64,000 nt of DNA from an uncultured Dorea sp. GTDB lineage: Bacteria > Bacillota > Clostridia > Lachnospirales > Lachnospiraceae. Location of the stretch: the NCBI GenBank assembly GCA_900543415.1, contig UQRE01000002.1, forward strand, positions 1-64,000. Direction: 5' to 3'. The translations under genes were made by a program, and so were the position numbers. This document shows, in pieces, positions 8,842 through 17,245 of this stretch (positions are counted from its first letter, which is position 1; every line of letters starts with the position of its first letter). The notes below the pieces were generated by a model. That model was not told where the DNA came from and ran no database searches. It saw nothing but the letters and a program-made list of their open reading frames with translations.

Positions 8842-9939
8842 ATGTATGACTATTTGATTGTAGGAGCTGGTCTTTTCGGCTCCGTGTTTGCTTATGAAGC
8901 TGGTAAAAAAGGGAAATCCTGTCTTGTGGTGGAGAAGAGAGACCACATCGGGGGTAATGTCTATACGGAAGAAGTAGAAGGTATTAACGTTCACAAATAT
9001 GGAGCACACATTTTTCATACAAGTGATAAAAGAATTTGGCAATATATGCAGCAATTTGCGGAATTTAACCGATACACGAATAGCCCGGTGGCAAATTATA
9101 AAGGTGAGATCTATAATCTGCCTTTTAACATGAATACATTTAATAAACTGTGGGGGGTTGTTACTCCAAATGAGGCGAAAGACAAGATTCAAAAGCAGGT
9201 AGAGGCTTATAGAACTTCGAATCCTAAGAATCTGGAAGAACAGGCGTTGAATCTTGTGGGAAAAGATATTTATGAGAAGCTGATCAAAGGTTATACAGAG
9301 AAGCAATGGGGACATAGAGCAACGGAGCTTCCGCCTGAGATTATTAAGAGACTTCCGGTTCGTTATACTTACGACAATAATTATTTTAATGATCTTTATC
9401 AGGGAATTCCGATTGGCGGGTATACGGCGATTATTGAGAAGATGTTAGAGAAAGCGGATGTAAGACTTAATGTTAATTACCTGAACCGGAGAAAGGAACT
9501 AGATAAGATGGCACACAAGATCATCTACACAGGTCCGATAGATGCTTTTTACGAGTATTGTTATGGGGAATTGGAATATCGAAGTGTTTCTTTTGAAACA
9601 GAAGTTTTAGAAGAGGAAAATTATCAGGGGAATGCAGTAGTCAATTATACAGAATTTGAGGTACCCTATACAAGGATCATCGAACACAAACATTTTGAAT
9701 TTGGTACACAAGATAAGACAGTGATTTCCAAAGAATACCCGGCAGCATGGAAGAAGGGAGACGAACCCTATTATCCGGTAAATAATGAGAAAAACAATGT
9801 TTTGTATCAGAAATATGCGGAGCTTGCTTCCAAAGAAAACTGTGTGATTTTTGGAGGAAGACTTGGTACATATCGATATATGGATATGCATAACATTGTT
9901 GCAGAAGCGCTTCGGCTTGCACTTTCTGTCGAAATATAG
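8842..9939 (+). CDS. glf: UDP-galactopyranose mutase
   Basis: A 365-residue flavoenzyme converting UDP-galactopyranose to UDP-galactofuranose, the donor for galactofuranose in surface glycans. The N-terminal FAD-binding GAGLFGSVFA motif is followed by VVEKRDHIGGN, and the family segments YGAHIFHT, FNRYTNSP and GYTEKQWGH are present. The C-terminal GRLGTYRYMDMH motif contacts flavin and substrate. Length fits the bacterial family. AGAAGG precedes the ATG. It sits between two LCP genes, which suggests a galactofuranose-containing wall polysaccharide. Confidence 0.96.
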   Translation: MYDYLIVGAGLFGSVFAYEAGKKGKSCLVVEKRDHIGGNVYTEEVEGINVHKYGAHIFHTSDKRIWQYMQQFAEFNRYTNSPVANYKGEIYNLPFNMNTFNKLWGVVTPNEAKDKIQKQVEAYRTSNPKNLEEQALNLVGKDIYEKLIKGYTEKQWGHRATELPPEIIKRLPVRYTYDNNYFNDLYQGIPIGGYTAIIEKMLEKADVRLNVNYLNRRKELDKMAHKIIYTGPIDAFYEYCYGELEYRSVSFETEVLEEENYQGNAVVNYTEFEVPYTRIIEHKHFEFGTQDKTVISKEYPAAWKKGDEPYYPVNNEKNNVLYQKYAELASKENCVIFGGRLGTYRYMDMHNIVAEALRLALSVEI

Positions 9940-9987
9940 TAAAATAGTATAAATTGTGTAGATTAATAAATAAAAGTGAGGTTTGTT

Positions 9988-11160
9988 ATGGCGAAGAGAA
10001 GCAATAGACAGCTAAAGGCTGTTCAGGCTGCGAAAGCGCGTAAGAAACGAAGAAACCGAAGAAAAAAACGAGCAATTATTTTAATGGTAGAGATTATCAT
10101 TCTTTTGTTATTATCCGGGACAGCCTATGTGATGGCAAAGTATGATAAGTTCCAAAAGGTTGAGATTGACTCCGAAGATATTAAGATTAATGAAGGTGTC
10201 AAAATGGAGGGCTATACGACCATGGCGCTCTTCGGAGGGGATTCAAGAGAAGGGCAGTTGGAAGCCGGAACGCATGCCGATACGATTATCATTGCTGTGA
10301 TGGATCATGACAAGAAAGAGATTCGGATGGCGTCCATTTACAGAGATACATTATTAGAACAAGAAGATGGATCTTACAATAAAGCCAATTACGCATATTT
10401 TTCCGGAGGTCCGGTGGATGCCATCAATATGCTGAATAAAAATCTGGATCTTAATATTGAAGATTATGCAACCGTCGATTTTAAAGCAATGTCAGATGTG
10501 GTAGATCTGATTGGTGGAATTGAGATTGATGTAACTGATGCAGAAGCCAATATGCTGAATGAATATATTGGAGAGACCGCCAAAGTTGCAGGGAAGGAAG
10601 CCCATACACTTTCCGGTGGAGGAACCTATAACTTGGATGGTCCGCAGGCAGTGACTTATGCACGCCTTCGTAAGCTGGAAGGTGGAGATTATAAGCGTAC
10701 AGAACGTCAGAGACTCGTCATACAGAAGATTTTTGAAAAAGCGGTCAAGATGGATCTGGGAACACTGAATAAGCTTGTTGATACGGTATTTCCACAGGTA
10801 TCTACCAGTTTTACATTAAAAGAGATTATAAACCTTGGAACCGCCGGGCTTAAGTACAAGCTGGCGGACAGTACAGGCTTCCCGTTTGACAGAGATGATA
10901 GTCGAAGATATAAAGGCGCTTCGGTTGTTATTGCTCAGGGATTGGCTGAAAATGTACAACAGTTACATGAATTCTTGTATCCGAGTGAGACGGAATATGT
11001 GGTGTCCGATACAGTTCAGACAATTTCGGATGATATTATGGATACGACCGGTGTTACCAGACCGAAGGAATTAGATAGAGAGAAGACTGAGGGAGAAGAA
11101 ACTTCTGACACCTCGCCGGGGGAAGGGACGACTTCCGGAGAAGTGGATTCAGAAGAATAG
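9988..11160 (+). CDS. LytR-CpsA-Psr (LCP) family protein
   Basis: About 390 residues: an Arg/Lys-rich cytoplasmic N-terminus, one transmembrane helix at about residues 30-48, then an LCP catalytic domain with FGGDSREGQ, YRDTLLEQ and TYARLRKLEGGDYKRTERQR. It is a close paralogue of the LCP protein at 7.3 kb but lacks the long Ser/Gly tail; instead it has a short acidic Thr/Ser/Glu-rich end. Expected role: ligation of a glycopolymer to peptidoglycan at the outer membrane face. AAGTGAGG sits 6 bases before the ATG at 9988; the GTG at 9976 lies within that site. Confidence 0.9.
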   Translation: MAKRSNRQLKAVQAAKARKKRRNRRKKRAIILMVEIIILLLLSGTAYVMAKYDKFQKVEIDSEDIKINEGVKMEGYTTMALFGGDSREGQLEAGTHADTIIIAVMDHDKKEIRMASIYRDTLLEQEDGSYNKANYAYFSGGPVDAINMLNKNLDLNIEDYATVDFKAMSDVVDLIGGIEIDVTDAEANMLNEYIGETAKVAGKEAHTLSGGGTYNLDGPQAVTYARLRKLEGGDYKRTERQRLVIQKIFEKAVKMDLGTLNKLVDTVFPQVSTSFTLKEIINLGTAGLKYKLADSTGFPFDRDDSRRYKGASVVIAQGLAENVQQLHEFLYPSETEYVVSDTVQTISDDIMDTTGVTRPKELDREKTEGEETSDTSPGEGTTSGEVDSEE

Positions 11161-11220
11161 AGTTCTATCATTTCACAAATGAAAATATACTATGGAAAAA
11201 CATAGGAGGAAAGAATAATC

Positions 11221-12753
11221 ATGAAATTAATGAAGAAAATCAGTGCAATTGTATTAAGTCTTTGTCTGTGCATCCCTTGCTTCTCATTGGTTGCACATGC
11301 GGCAGACGGCAAGATCTCCTTTACGGATCCGGAGACGGCAGTCGGAGAGATGGTGGATGTAAAGTGTGTCCTTCGTTCTTCAGACGGAGATATGGGGAAA
11401 GTAGAAGTACAGCTTGCTTTTGACAGTGAGTATCTGAGCTTCCAGTCAGGAGATGGCGTAGAAGCCGGAGACGGAAGTCTTACCTATAAAGGTGATGGCG
11501 GTTCTTCTGAGATCTCTTTTACTGTGAAGTTCCAGGCGTTAAAAGAAGGCGAGACACAGATTACAGTGAACAGCGCTTCTGTTGCATCAGACGAAGGAGG
11601 AAGCCTGACTCTGACAGAGGGAAAATCTACAGTTAAGATTGCAGAAGGTGATCCTTCTAAAATCGTTCAGACAGAAACAACGTCCACAGGAGCAGGAGAT
11701 AAAGAGGTAGAGGTAAATGGAGAGAAGTATACACTTACTGATGCTTTTGCTGATGCTGATATTCCGGCTGGATATTCTAAGACAACCGTTTCTTTAGACG
11801 GGGAAGACCGACAGATGGTTACAAATGAAGAGGGTACAGTTACCCTTGGTTATCTGAAGGATGCGGAAGGTACAGGTGATTTCTTCCTGTATAATACAGA
11901 GGATGCTACCTTTTCGCCATATGAGGAGATCTCTATTTCTGATACTACCTCTATTATTGTGCTCAGTGATACTTCAAAGGTGAAGCTTCCAAAGCAGTAT
12001 AAGGAAGCAAAGCTTACACTTAATGAGAAAGAATTTCCGGTATGGCAGGACAGCACGAAGGAAGATACTTATATTATCTATGCCATGAACAATAATGGTG
12101 AGACGGGATATTACCAGTATGATCCGAGTGAAAATACATACCAGAGAGTGGAAATAAGCTCTGACGATGAAGATTCATCTAAGAAGAACGCGGGAATCCT
12201 TGGAAAGATTCAGAATTTCATCGAGAAGCATCTTGCGTTGATTGTGCTGGTTGGCGGTCTTGGTGGAATCATTATTCTTGTGGTACTGATCGTGCTCGGC
12301 GTGAAACTTCACAACCGCAATGCGGAGTTAGATGAGTTATACGATGAGTATGGCATTGATGAAGAGGAGGATGAACCGGAAGAGCCTGTGAAAGAGAAAA
12401 AGGGTGGCTTATTTGGAAAGCGCAAGAAGGACGAAGATGATTTTGAGTCGTATGAAGAAGCGTCTTTCGATGAGGATGACTTTGAAGATGATTTTAACGA
12501 TGAGTATGAAGATAGTTACGACGATGAAGACGACTTTGAAGATGATTTCGAAGATGATTTTGAACGTGAAGAGCGGTTTGATACCGTGGAGTTATCAAGC
12601 TTCGAAGCAGATGATGACGTATTTTCAGGTTACAATAGAAGAGAGGAACTGACTATTGATGATCTGGATGATCTCCTCGGTGAACAGCCGAAGAAACGTG
12701 GTCATATCGAAGCAGATGATGCGTTTAAGGTAGACTTCATTGATCTGGACTAA
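11221..12753 (+). CDS. membrane-anchored cohesin-domain protein with acidic cytoplasmic tail
   Basis: 510 residues in four parts. Residues 1-27 are a Sec signal peptide ending AHAAD. A cohesin-like beta domain covers about 29-140 (VGEMVDVKCVLRSSDGDMG and later VKFQALKEGETQITV). A second extracellular domain covers about 160-315. A transmembrane helix at 338-362 is followed by a cytoplasmic tail of about 148 residues extremely rich in Asp/Glu with repeated DDFED-type units, ending in a conserved-looking DDLDDLLGEQPKKRGH segment. Cohesin folds bind dockerins or other surface partners, and no dockerin is seen in this window. GGAGG at 11205-11209 is 11 bases from the ATG. Function unknown; a receptor linking wall and cytoplasm is only an inference. 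Confidence 0.75.
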   Translation: MKLMKKISAIVLSLCLCIPCFSLVAHAADGKISFTDPETAVGEMVDVKCVLRSSDGDMGKVEVQLAFDSEYLSFQSGDGVEAGDGSLTYKGDGGSSEISFTVKFQALKEGETQITVNSASVASDEGGSLTLTEGKSTVKIAEGDPSKIVQTETTSTGAGDKEVEVNGEKYTLTDAFADADIPAGYSKTTVSLDGEDRQMVTNEEGTVTLGYLKDAEGTGDFFLYNTEDATFSPYEEISISDTTSIIVLSDTSKVKLPKQYKEAKLTLNEKEFPVWQDSTKEDTYIIYAMNNNGETGYYQYDPSENTYQRVEISSDDEDSSKKNAGILGKIQNFIEKHLALIVLVGGLGGIIILVVLIVLGVKLHNRNAELDELYDEYGIDEEEDEPEEPVKEKKGGLFGKRKKDEDDFESYEEASFDEDDFEDDFNDEYEDSYDDEDDFEDDFEDDFEREERFDTVELSSFEADDDVFSGYNRREELTIDDLDDLLGEQPKKRGHIEADDAFKVDFIDLD

Positions 12754-12789
12754 GCGTAGTCGAAAGAAATAAAAAGTAAAAGTATGAAA

Positions 12790-12841
12790 AAAGCGGATTC
12801 TCCGAATACGCCGGGTTTTGGCGGTTTGGGGAATCTGTTTT
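12790..12841 (+). terminator. probable branched terminator after the cohesin-domain gene
   Basis: Outer 14-bp stem (12790-12803 with 12828-12841, three G-U pairs), inner 4-bp CGCC/GGCG stem, and a T-rich 3' arm. It overlaps the upstream edge of the promoter of the next operon. Confidence 0.55.
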
Positions 12842-12842
12842 G

Positions 12843-12851
12843 TGTTATAAT
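12843..12851 (+). promoter_or_regulatory. extended -10 promoter of the LRR-VWA-MoxR operon
   Basis: TGT followed by TATAAT (12846-12851) forms a perfect extended -10 element 28 bases before the LRR gene start. There is no good -35 hexamer, since that position is occupied by the upstream terminator stem. Confidence 0.5.
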
Positions 12852-12879
12852 CCGAAAATAAAGAGAAGGAGTTTGTAGT

Positions 12880-13839
12880 ATGGATCAGAGATGTCCGAAA
12901 ATCTGTTATCAGAAGAAAGAAGACGGTTTGACAGTGACCGCTTGTTATGGCATAGACGGACAGATCTATCTGCCGGATGAGCTTCGAGGTGAGCCGATTA
13001 CTGCGATTGCGCCTTATGCGTTTTCTGACCGGGAGCCGGAAGAGGGAGATCTCTGTTGGATGGAGGAAGGGGCAGAAGCTCTGTCGGGACTTCATCGTCT
13101 GAATATGGAGGCGGTAACCGAAATTCGGCTTCCGCGCGGAGTGCGCGAGATTGGCCGGTATGCTTTTTATCGCTGTCGAAATTTAAGAAAGCTGGTTTTA
13201 TCGGATGCTCTTCGTGAAATCGGTGGTGGCGCGCTGACCGGATGCCGGATACGGGAAGTAGAGATTCATTTTGCAAATGGAGAACAATCAGCGCTTCCTT
13301 CTATTTTGGATGAAATGCGTTATCGAATTCTGGCAAGACTTTATTATCAGGAAGGGAAGACTGCGCAGGTGCTTTTTCCTGAACATTATGAGGAGGCGGT
13401 GGAGAATACGCCGGCGCGGATTCTCTATACCAGTCATCATGGGGCGGGAGGATATTACCGTCAGTGCTTTTATAATCGTGCTCTTGATTATGGGAAATAT
13501 GATGAGCTTCTCCCAAGAGCGATTGCAGAGGAGTCGGAAGAAACGGTGCTTCGTCTGGTTCTTGGAAGGCTTCGCTATCCTTATCAGTTGTCAGCGAAGG
13601 CAGAGGAGAGTTATCGGGAGTATCTGGCGGGACATCTTAAGACTGCGGCGCGGATGTTAGTGGCGGAGGAAGACATGGAAGGGCTTCGCTTTTTCTCGGA
13701 GAACAATGTATGGACAAGACCGAGTATCAGCGCTGCGCTTGAGCAGGCGGCAGAGTGGAAGAAGACGGAAATTATCGCCTTACTTACAGAAGAGAAGGCG
13801 TTAAAGTTCCGTGCGAAAAAGAAGAGTTTTGAATTATAG
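12880..13839 (+). CDS. leucine-rich-repeat (BspA-like) protein of the VWA/MoxR operon
   Basis: 319 residues. The N-terminal half carries BspA/LRR_5-type repeats (VTEIRLPRGVREIGRYAFY, then a second copy with LVLSDALREIGGGAL), a fold used for protein contacts. The C-terminal half (about 120-319) is helical and charged, without a recognised family. No signal peptide or membrane helix is seen, so it should be cytoplasmic, unlike most BspA-type surface proteins. It lies 12 bases upstream of the VWA gene and is presumably a partner or substrate adaptor of the VWA/MoxR pair. GGAG precedes the ATG at about 10 bases. Confidence 0.7.
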   Translation: MDQRCPKICYQKKEDGLTVTACYGIDGQIYLPDELRGEPITAIAPYAFSDREPEEGDLCWMEEGAEALSGLHRLNMEAVTEIRLPRGVREIGRYAFYRCRNLRKLVLSDALREIGGGALTGCRIREVEIHFANGEQSALPSILDEMRYRILARLYYQEGKTAQVLFPEHYEEAVENTPARILYTSHHGAGGYYRQCFYNRALDYGKYDELLPRAIAEESEETVLRLVLGRLRYPYQLSAKAEESYREYLAGHLKTAARMLVAEEDMEGLRFFSENNVWTRPSISAALEQAAEWKKTEIIALLTEEKALKFRAKKKSFEL

Positions 13840-13851
13840 AGAGGAAGAATT

Positions 13852-15153
13852 GTGGAAAAGGAGACGCTTACCAGTCAGCTGGAAACCATTGGAGAGCAGA
13901 TTTTGATGGTTTCCAGAAATGAATTATATTTAAAAATGCGGTTTATGGATGTAGCGCTTTCCGGTTACGCTTTTGTGATGGATGTCGGTCTGGAAACTAT
14001 CGGCACGGATGGGCTGGCGATTTATTATCATCCTCAGTATTTGGGCGGACTGTTTCGGGAAGACAGGATTCTGGTGAACCGAATCTATCTCCATATGGTG
14101 CTTCATGGGATTTTTCGACATATGTTAAGGAGACAGGGGAGAGAAGAGCGGTTATATAATCTTTCCTGTGATATTGCTGTAGAGTCCATCATTGACGGAA
14201 TGAACTACCGGTGTGTGTTAAGATCCAGGTCTTATATAAGGAGACAGATGTACGCTGATCTTAAGAGACAGATGAAGGTGCTGACCGCAGAGAAAATCTA
14301 TCAGTTTCTGGATACACAGGGGCTTGAGGAAGCTGAGCTGGAACGTCTGGAGCGTGATTTTTGTGTGGACAGCCATCAATATTGGCCGGAGGATGACAAG
14401 AAGAAGCGCCAGGAGATTGAGAATCAGTGGCAGGGTATCAGCGAACAGATGGAGACGGACATGGAGACATTTTCCAAGGAGGCATCTTCAGAATCAGGAA
14501 GTCTTGTGGATCAGATCCGGGTAGAAAACAGACAGCGTATGGATTACCGTGAGTTTCTTCGAAAGTTTTCGGTGCTAAAGGAAGAGATTGGAGTAGATGA
14601 GGACAGTTTTGACTATAATTTTTACAGTTATGGGCTGCGGGTATACGGGAATATGCCGTTAATTGAGCCTCAGGAATGGAAAGAGGTGCAGAAGGTCGAA
14701 GAGTTTGCGGTTGTGATCGACACATCCATGTCTTGTTCCGGTGAACTGGTCAGAAAATTTCTGGAAGAGACTTATGGTGTGTTAAGCGAAAATGACAGCT
14801 TTTTCCGGAAGGTGAATATTCATATTATTCAGTGTGACGATAAGGTGCAGAAAGATAAAGAAATTACCTGTGAGGAAGATTTGAAGTCGTACATGGAGAA
14901 TCTGACGTTAAAGGGCGAGGGAGGAACGGATTTCCGTCCGGCATTTGCTTATGTAGAGCGTCTGGTGAAAGAGCATGTATTTTCGAATCTCAGGGGGCTT
15001 TTGTATTTTACAGACGGACAGGGAACTTACCCGGCGAAGATGCCTGCCTTTGAGACAGCGTTCGTGTTTCTGAAGGAAGATTATGAGGATATGGAAGTTC
15101 CGTCGTGGGCAGTAAAGTTGATATTGGAGGAGAGCGACATTTATGAATATTAA
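13852..15153 (+). CDS. VWA-like protein with DUF2201-type N-terminal domain
   Basis: 433 residues. The N-terminal domain resembles the putative metallopeptidase domain found before VWA-like domains (DUF2201 type): at residues 81-90 it reads HMVLHGIFRH, so both zinc-type histidines remain but the Glu of HExxH is Met. A charged middle region follows. The C-terminal VWA domain has a complete MIDAS: DTSMS at 290-294, Thr359 in GGTD, and Asp388 in YFTDGQ. VWA proteins of this kind work with MoxR ATPases, and the MoxR gene overlaps this one by 11 bases. The start is GTG with GAGGAAG upstream. Probably cytoplasmic; substrate unknown. Confidence 0.8.
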   Translation: MEKETLTSQLETIGEQILMVSRNELYLKMRFMDVALSGYAFVMDVGLETIGTDGLAIYYHPQYLGGLFREDRILVNRIYLHMVLHGIFRHMLRRQGREERLYNLSCDIAVESIIDGMNYRCVLRSRSYIRRQMYADLKRQMKVLTAEKIYQFLDTQGLEEAELERLERDFCVDSHQYWPEDDKKKRQEIENQWQGISEQMETDMETFSKEASSESGSLVDQIRVENRQRMDYREFLRKFSVLKEEIGVDEDSFDYNFYSYGLRVYGNMPLIEPQEWKEVQKVEEFAVVIDTSMSCSGELVRKFLEETYGVLSENDSFFRKVNIHIIQCDDKVQKDKEITCEEDLKSYMENLTLKGEGGTDFRPAFAYVERLVKEHVFSNLRGLLYFTDGQGTYPAKMPAFETAFVFLKEDYEDMEVPSWAVKLILEESDIYEY

Positions 15154-16654
15154 GCGGGCAAAAATAGAAATTAAAAATGCCATAGAGGCGTATTTACAGA
15201 AGGACGATTTTGGCGAATATACGATTCCGGCAATCCGGCAGCGGCCGATTCTTCTGATGGGTCCTCCGGGAATCGGAAAGACACAGATCATGGAACAGAT
15301 TGCCAGAGAGTGTGAGATTTCGCTGGTGGCATATACGATCACGCATCACACGAGGCAGAGTGCGGTGGGGCTTCCTTTTATTGAGAAGAAATGCTATGGA
15401 GGCAGAGAATATTCGGTGACGGAATACACCATGAGTGAGATCATTGCTTCTGTCTACGAGAAGATAGAGGAAACCGGTGTAAAAGAAGGCATTCTCTTTA
15501 TTGATGAGATCAACTGCGTGTCGGAGACTTTGGCTCCTGCCATGCTGCAATTTCTTCAGTGTAAGACGTTCGGAAACCAGAAGGTTCCGGAAGGATGGAT
15601 CATTGTAGCTGCGGGAAATCCGCCGGAATATAATAAGTCTGTGCGTGATTTTGACATTGTGACATTGGATCGAATCAAGAAGATCGAAGTGGAAGAAAAT
15701 TATGATGTATGGAAGGAATATGCGTATCGTGCGCAGATCCATCCGGCGATCCGATCTTATCTGGAGCTTAAGAAAGAGAATTTCTATAAGATGGAGACAA
15801 GTGTAGACGGACGGGAATTTGCCACAGCAAGAGGCTGGGAGGACTTGTCGGAACTTCTGAAGGCTTACGAGGTGCTTGGGAAAAAAGCAGACCGTGAAGT
15901 GGTGCATCAGTATATTCAGCACTGGAGAATTGCCAAGGATTTTGCAGTGTATCTGGAACTGTTTGAAAAATATAAAAAAGATTATGGTCTGGAGCATATT
16001 TTGGAAGGACATTTCGACCGCACTTCTATGGAGCAGCTTAAAACAGCGTCCTTTGATGAGAGGCTTAGTGTTGTAGGGATGTTAATGGGAAAATTGTCCG
16101 GTCTATTTAAAGAATGTTATCGGGCGGACAAGTATGTGACCATGCTTTACGAGGCGCTCAAGCGCTATAAGGAGAGCGGGCAGCTTGATCTGGTGTGTAG
16201 GGAAGTGTCGGAGGAATATGAACGTCTGCGAAAAGCAGAGCGGCTTTCCAAGGAAGAAGACCATATTTGGAAGAAAGTAGTGTCCAAGCTTTCAGAATAT
16301 CAGTTTATGACGGTTCGGGATCATCTTGGCAAAGAGGAAGGATTTGCCGCGGTGAAGGAAGCCTTTGGACAGGAAGTAGACGTACGGCAACAATTATTTG
16401 ACCGGACGGGAAGTGCCCTTGATCATACGTTTGATTTTCTGGAGGAGACAGGGCTGACCGGTCAGGAAATGGTCGCATTTATTGCAGAGCTTAATACGGA
16501 TTATTACAGTATCCGGTATTTAAAGGAAAATGATTGTGATAAATACTATATGTACAACAAACGTCTGCTCTTTGATGAACAGCAGGAGAAGATTTTGGGA
16601 CAGTTAGAGGATGTGGAGAAAAAACTTAGCGGGATAGAACTTTTGAAGGAGTAA
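15143..16654 (+). CDS. MoxR-type AAA+ ATPase
   Basis: 503 residues. Walker A GPPGIGKT at residues 40-47 and Walker B ILFIDEIN at 117-124, followed by the AAGNPPEYNKSVRDF segment (sensor 1 with Asn) and an Arg-containing LDRIKKIEV stretch. MoxR ATPases are chaperone-like machines that act with VWA proteins to insert cofactors or remodel partners (for example the RavA-ViaA pair). The C-terminal ~250 residues are helical and specific to this subfamily. Expression is coupled to the VWA gene by overlap, and mntP starts 6 bases after the stop. The client is unknown. Confidence 0.85.
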   Translation: MNIKRAKIEIKNAIEAYLQKDDFGEYTIPAIRQRPILLMGPPGIGKTQIMEQIARECEISLVAYTITHHTRQSAVGLPFIEKKCYGGREYSVTEYTMSEIIASVYEKIEETGVKEGILFIDEINCVSETLAPAMLQFLQCKTFGNQKVPEGWIIVAAGNPPEYNKSVRDFDIVTLDRIKKIEVEENYDVWKEYAYRAQIHPAIRSYLELKKENFYKMETSVDGREFATARGWEDLSELLKAYEVLGKKADREVVHQYIQHWRIAKDFAVYLELFEKYKKDYGLEHILEGHFDRTSMEQLKTASFDERLSVVGMLMGKLSGLFKECYRADKYVTMLYEALKRYKESGQLDLVCREVSEEYERLRKAERLSKEEDHIWKKVVSKLSEYQFMTVRDHLGKEEGFAAVKEAFGQEVDVRQQLFDRTGSALDHTFDFLEETGLTGQEMVAFIAELNTDYYSIRYLKENDCDKYYMYNKRLLFDEQQEKILGQLEDVEKKLSGIELLKE

Positions 16655-16660
16655 CAGAAG

Positions 16661-17230
16661 ATGGGAATTGTGGAATTATTTTTAATTGCAGTCGGTCTGT
16701 CTATGGACGCCTTCGCGGTATCTGTCTGTAAAGGGCTTGCCATGAGGCGTTGTACATGGAAGAAAGGTGTAATCGTTGGCTTGTATTTTGGTGGTTTTCA
16801 AGCATTAATGCCGCTTCTTGGATATGCGCTTGGTGTGCAGTTTAAAGAGGTTATTACTTCCATTGACCATTGGATTGCTTTTATTCTGCTTGGGCTGATC
16901 GGGATTAACATGGTTCGAGAGGTGCTGGGAAGCTGTGAGGAATGTGAAGAAGGGGATGAATCCCTCGACGTTCGGACAATGCTTGGACTTGCCATTGCCA
17001 CAAGTATTGATGCGCTGGCAGTGGGTGTGACATTTGCATTCCTTCAAGTGCAGATTGTGCCTGCAGTGTGCTTTATCGGCGGAATCACATTTACTTTATC
17101 AGCGGCAGGTGTTAAAATAGGAAATATATTCGGAACGAAATATAAATCAAAGGCAGAGCTTGCAGGAGGCGTGATCTTAATCCTGATGGGAGGCAAGATT
17201 TTACTGGAGCACTTAGGCATTTTGTTTTAA
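16661..17230 (+). CDS. mntP: manganese efflux pump MntP
   Basis: 189 residues, six predicted transmembrane helices. The two family signature segments, each with conserved Asp, are present: [13 protein letters not shown] in helix 1 and [15 protein letters not shown] in helix 4. MntP exports excess Mn2+ across the cytoplasmic membrane. The acidic cytoplasmic loop between the halves carries an extra Cys/Glu cluster (CEECEEGDE). The gene starts 6 bases after the MoxR gene, with no sign of a yybP-ykoY riboswitch in front, so it is likely co-transcribed with that operon or driven from within it. Confidence 0.92.
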   Translation: MGIVELFLIAVGLSMDAFAVSVCKGLAMRRCTWKKGVIVGLYFGGFQALMPLLGYALGVQFKEVITSIDHWIAFILLGLIGINMVREVLGSCEECEEGDESLDVRTMLGLAIATSIDALAVGVTFAFLQVQIVPAVCFIGGITFTLSAAGVKIGNIFGTKYKSKAELAGGVILILMGGKILLEHLGILF

Positions 17231-17245
17231 AAGGAGATTAATATT

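Noticed and set aside
12404..12652. Plus-strand frame of 82 codons inside the cohesin-protein tail
   Set aside because: It is a shadow in another frame of the acidic repeat region, rich in Met, Lys and Thr by codon offset, with no ribosome-binding site.
16655..16700. Manganese riboswitch (yybP-ykoY) ahead of mntP
   Set aside because: Only 6 bases separate the MoxR gene and mntP, leaving no room; the MoxR 3' end shows no obvious aptamer.
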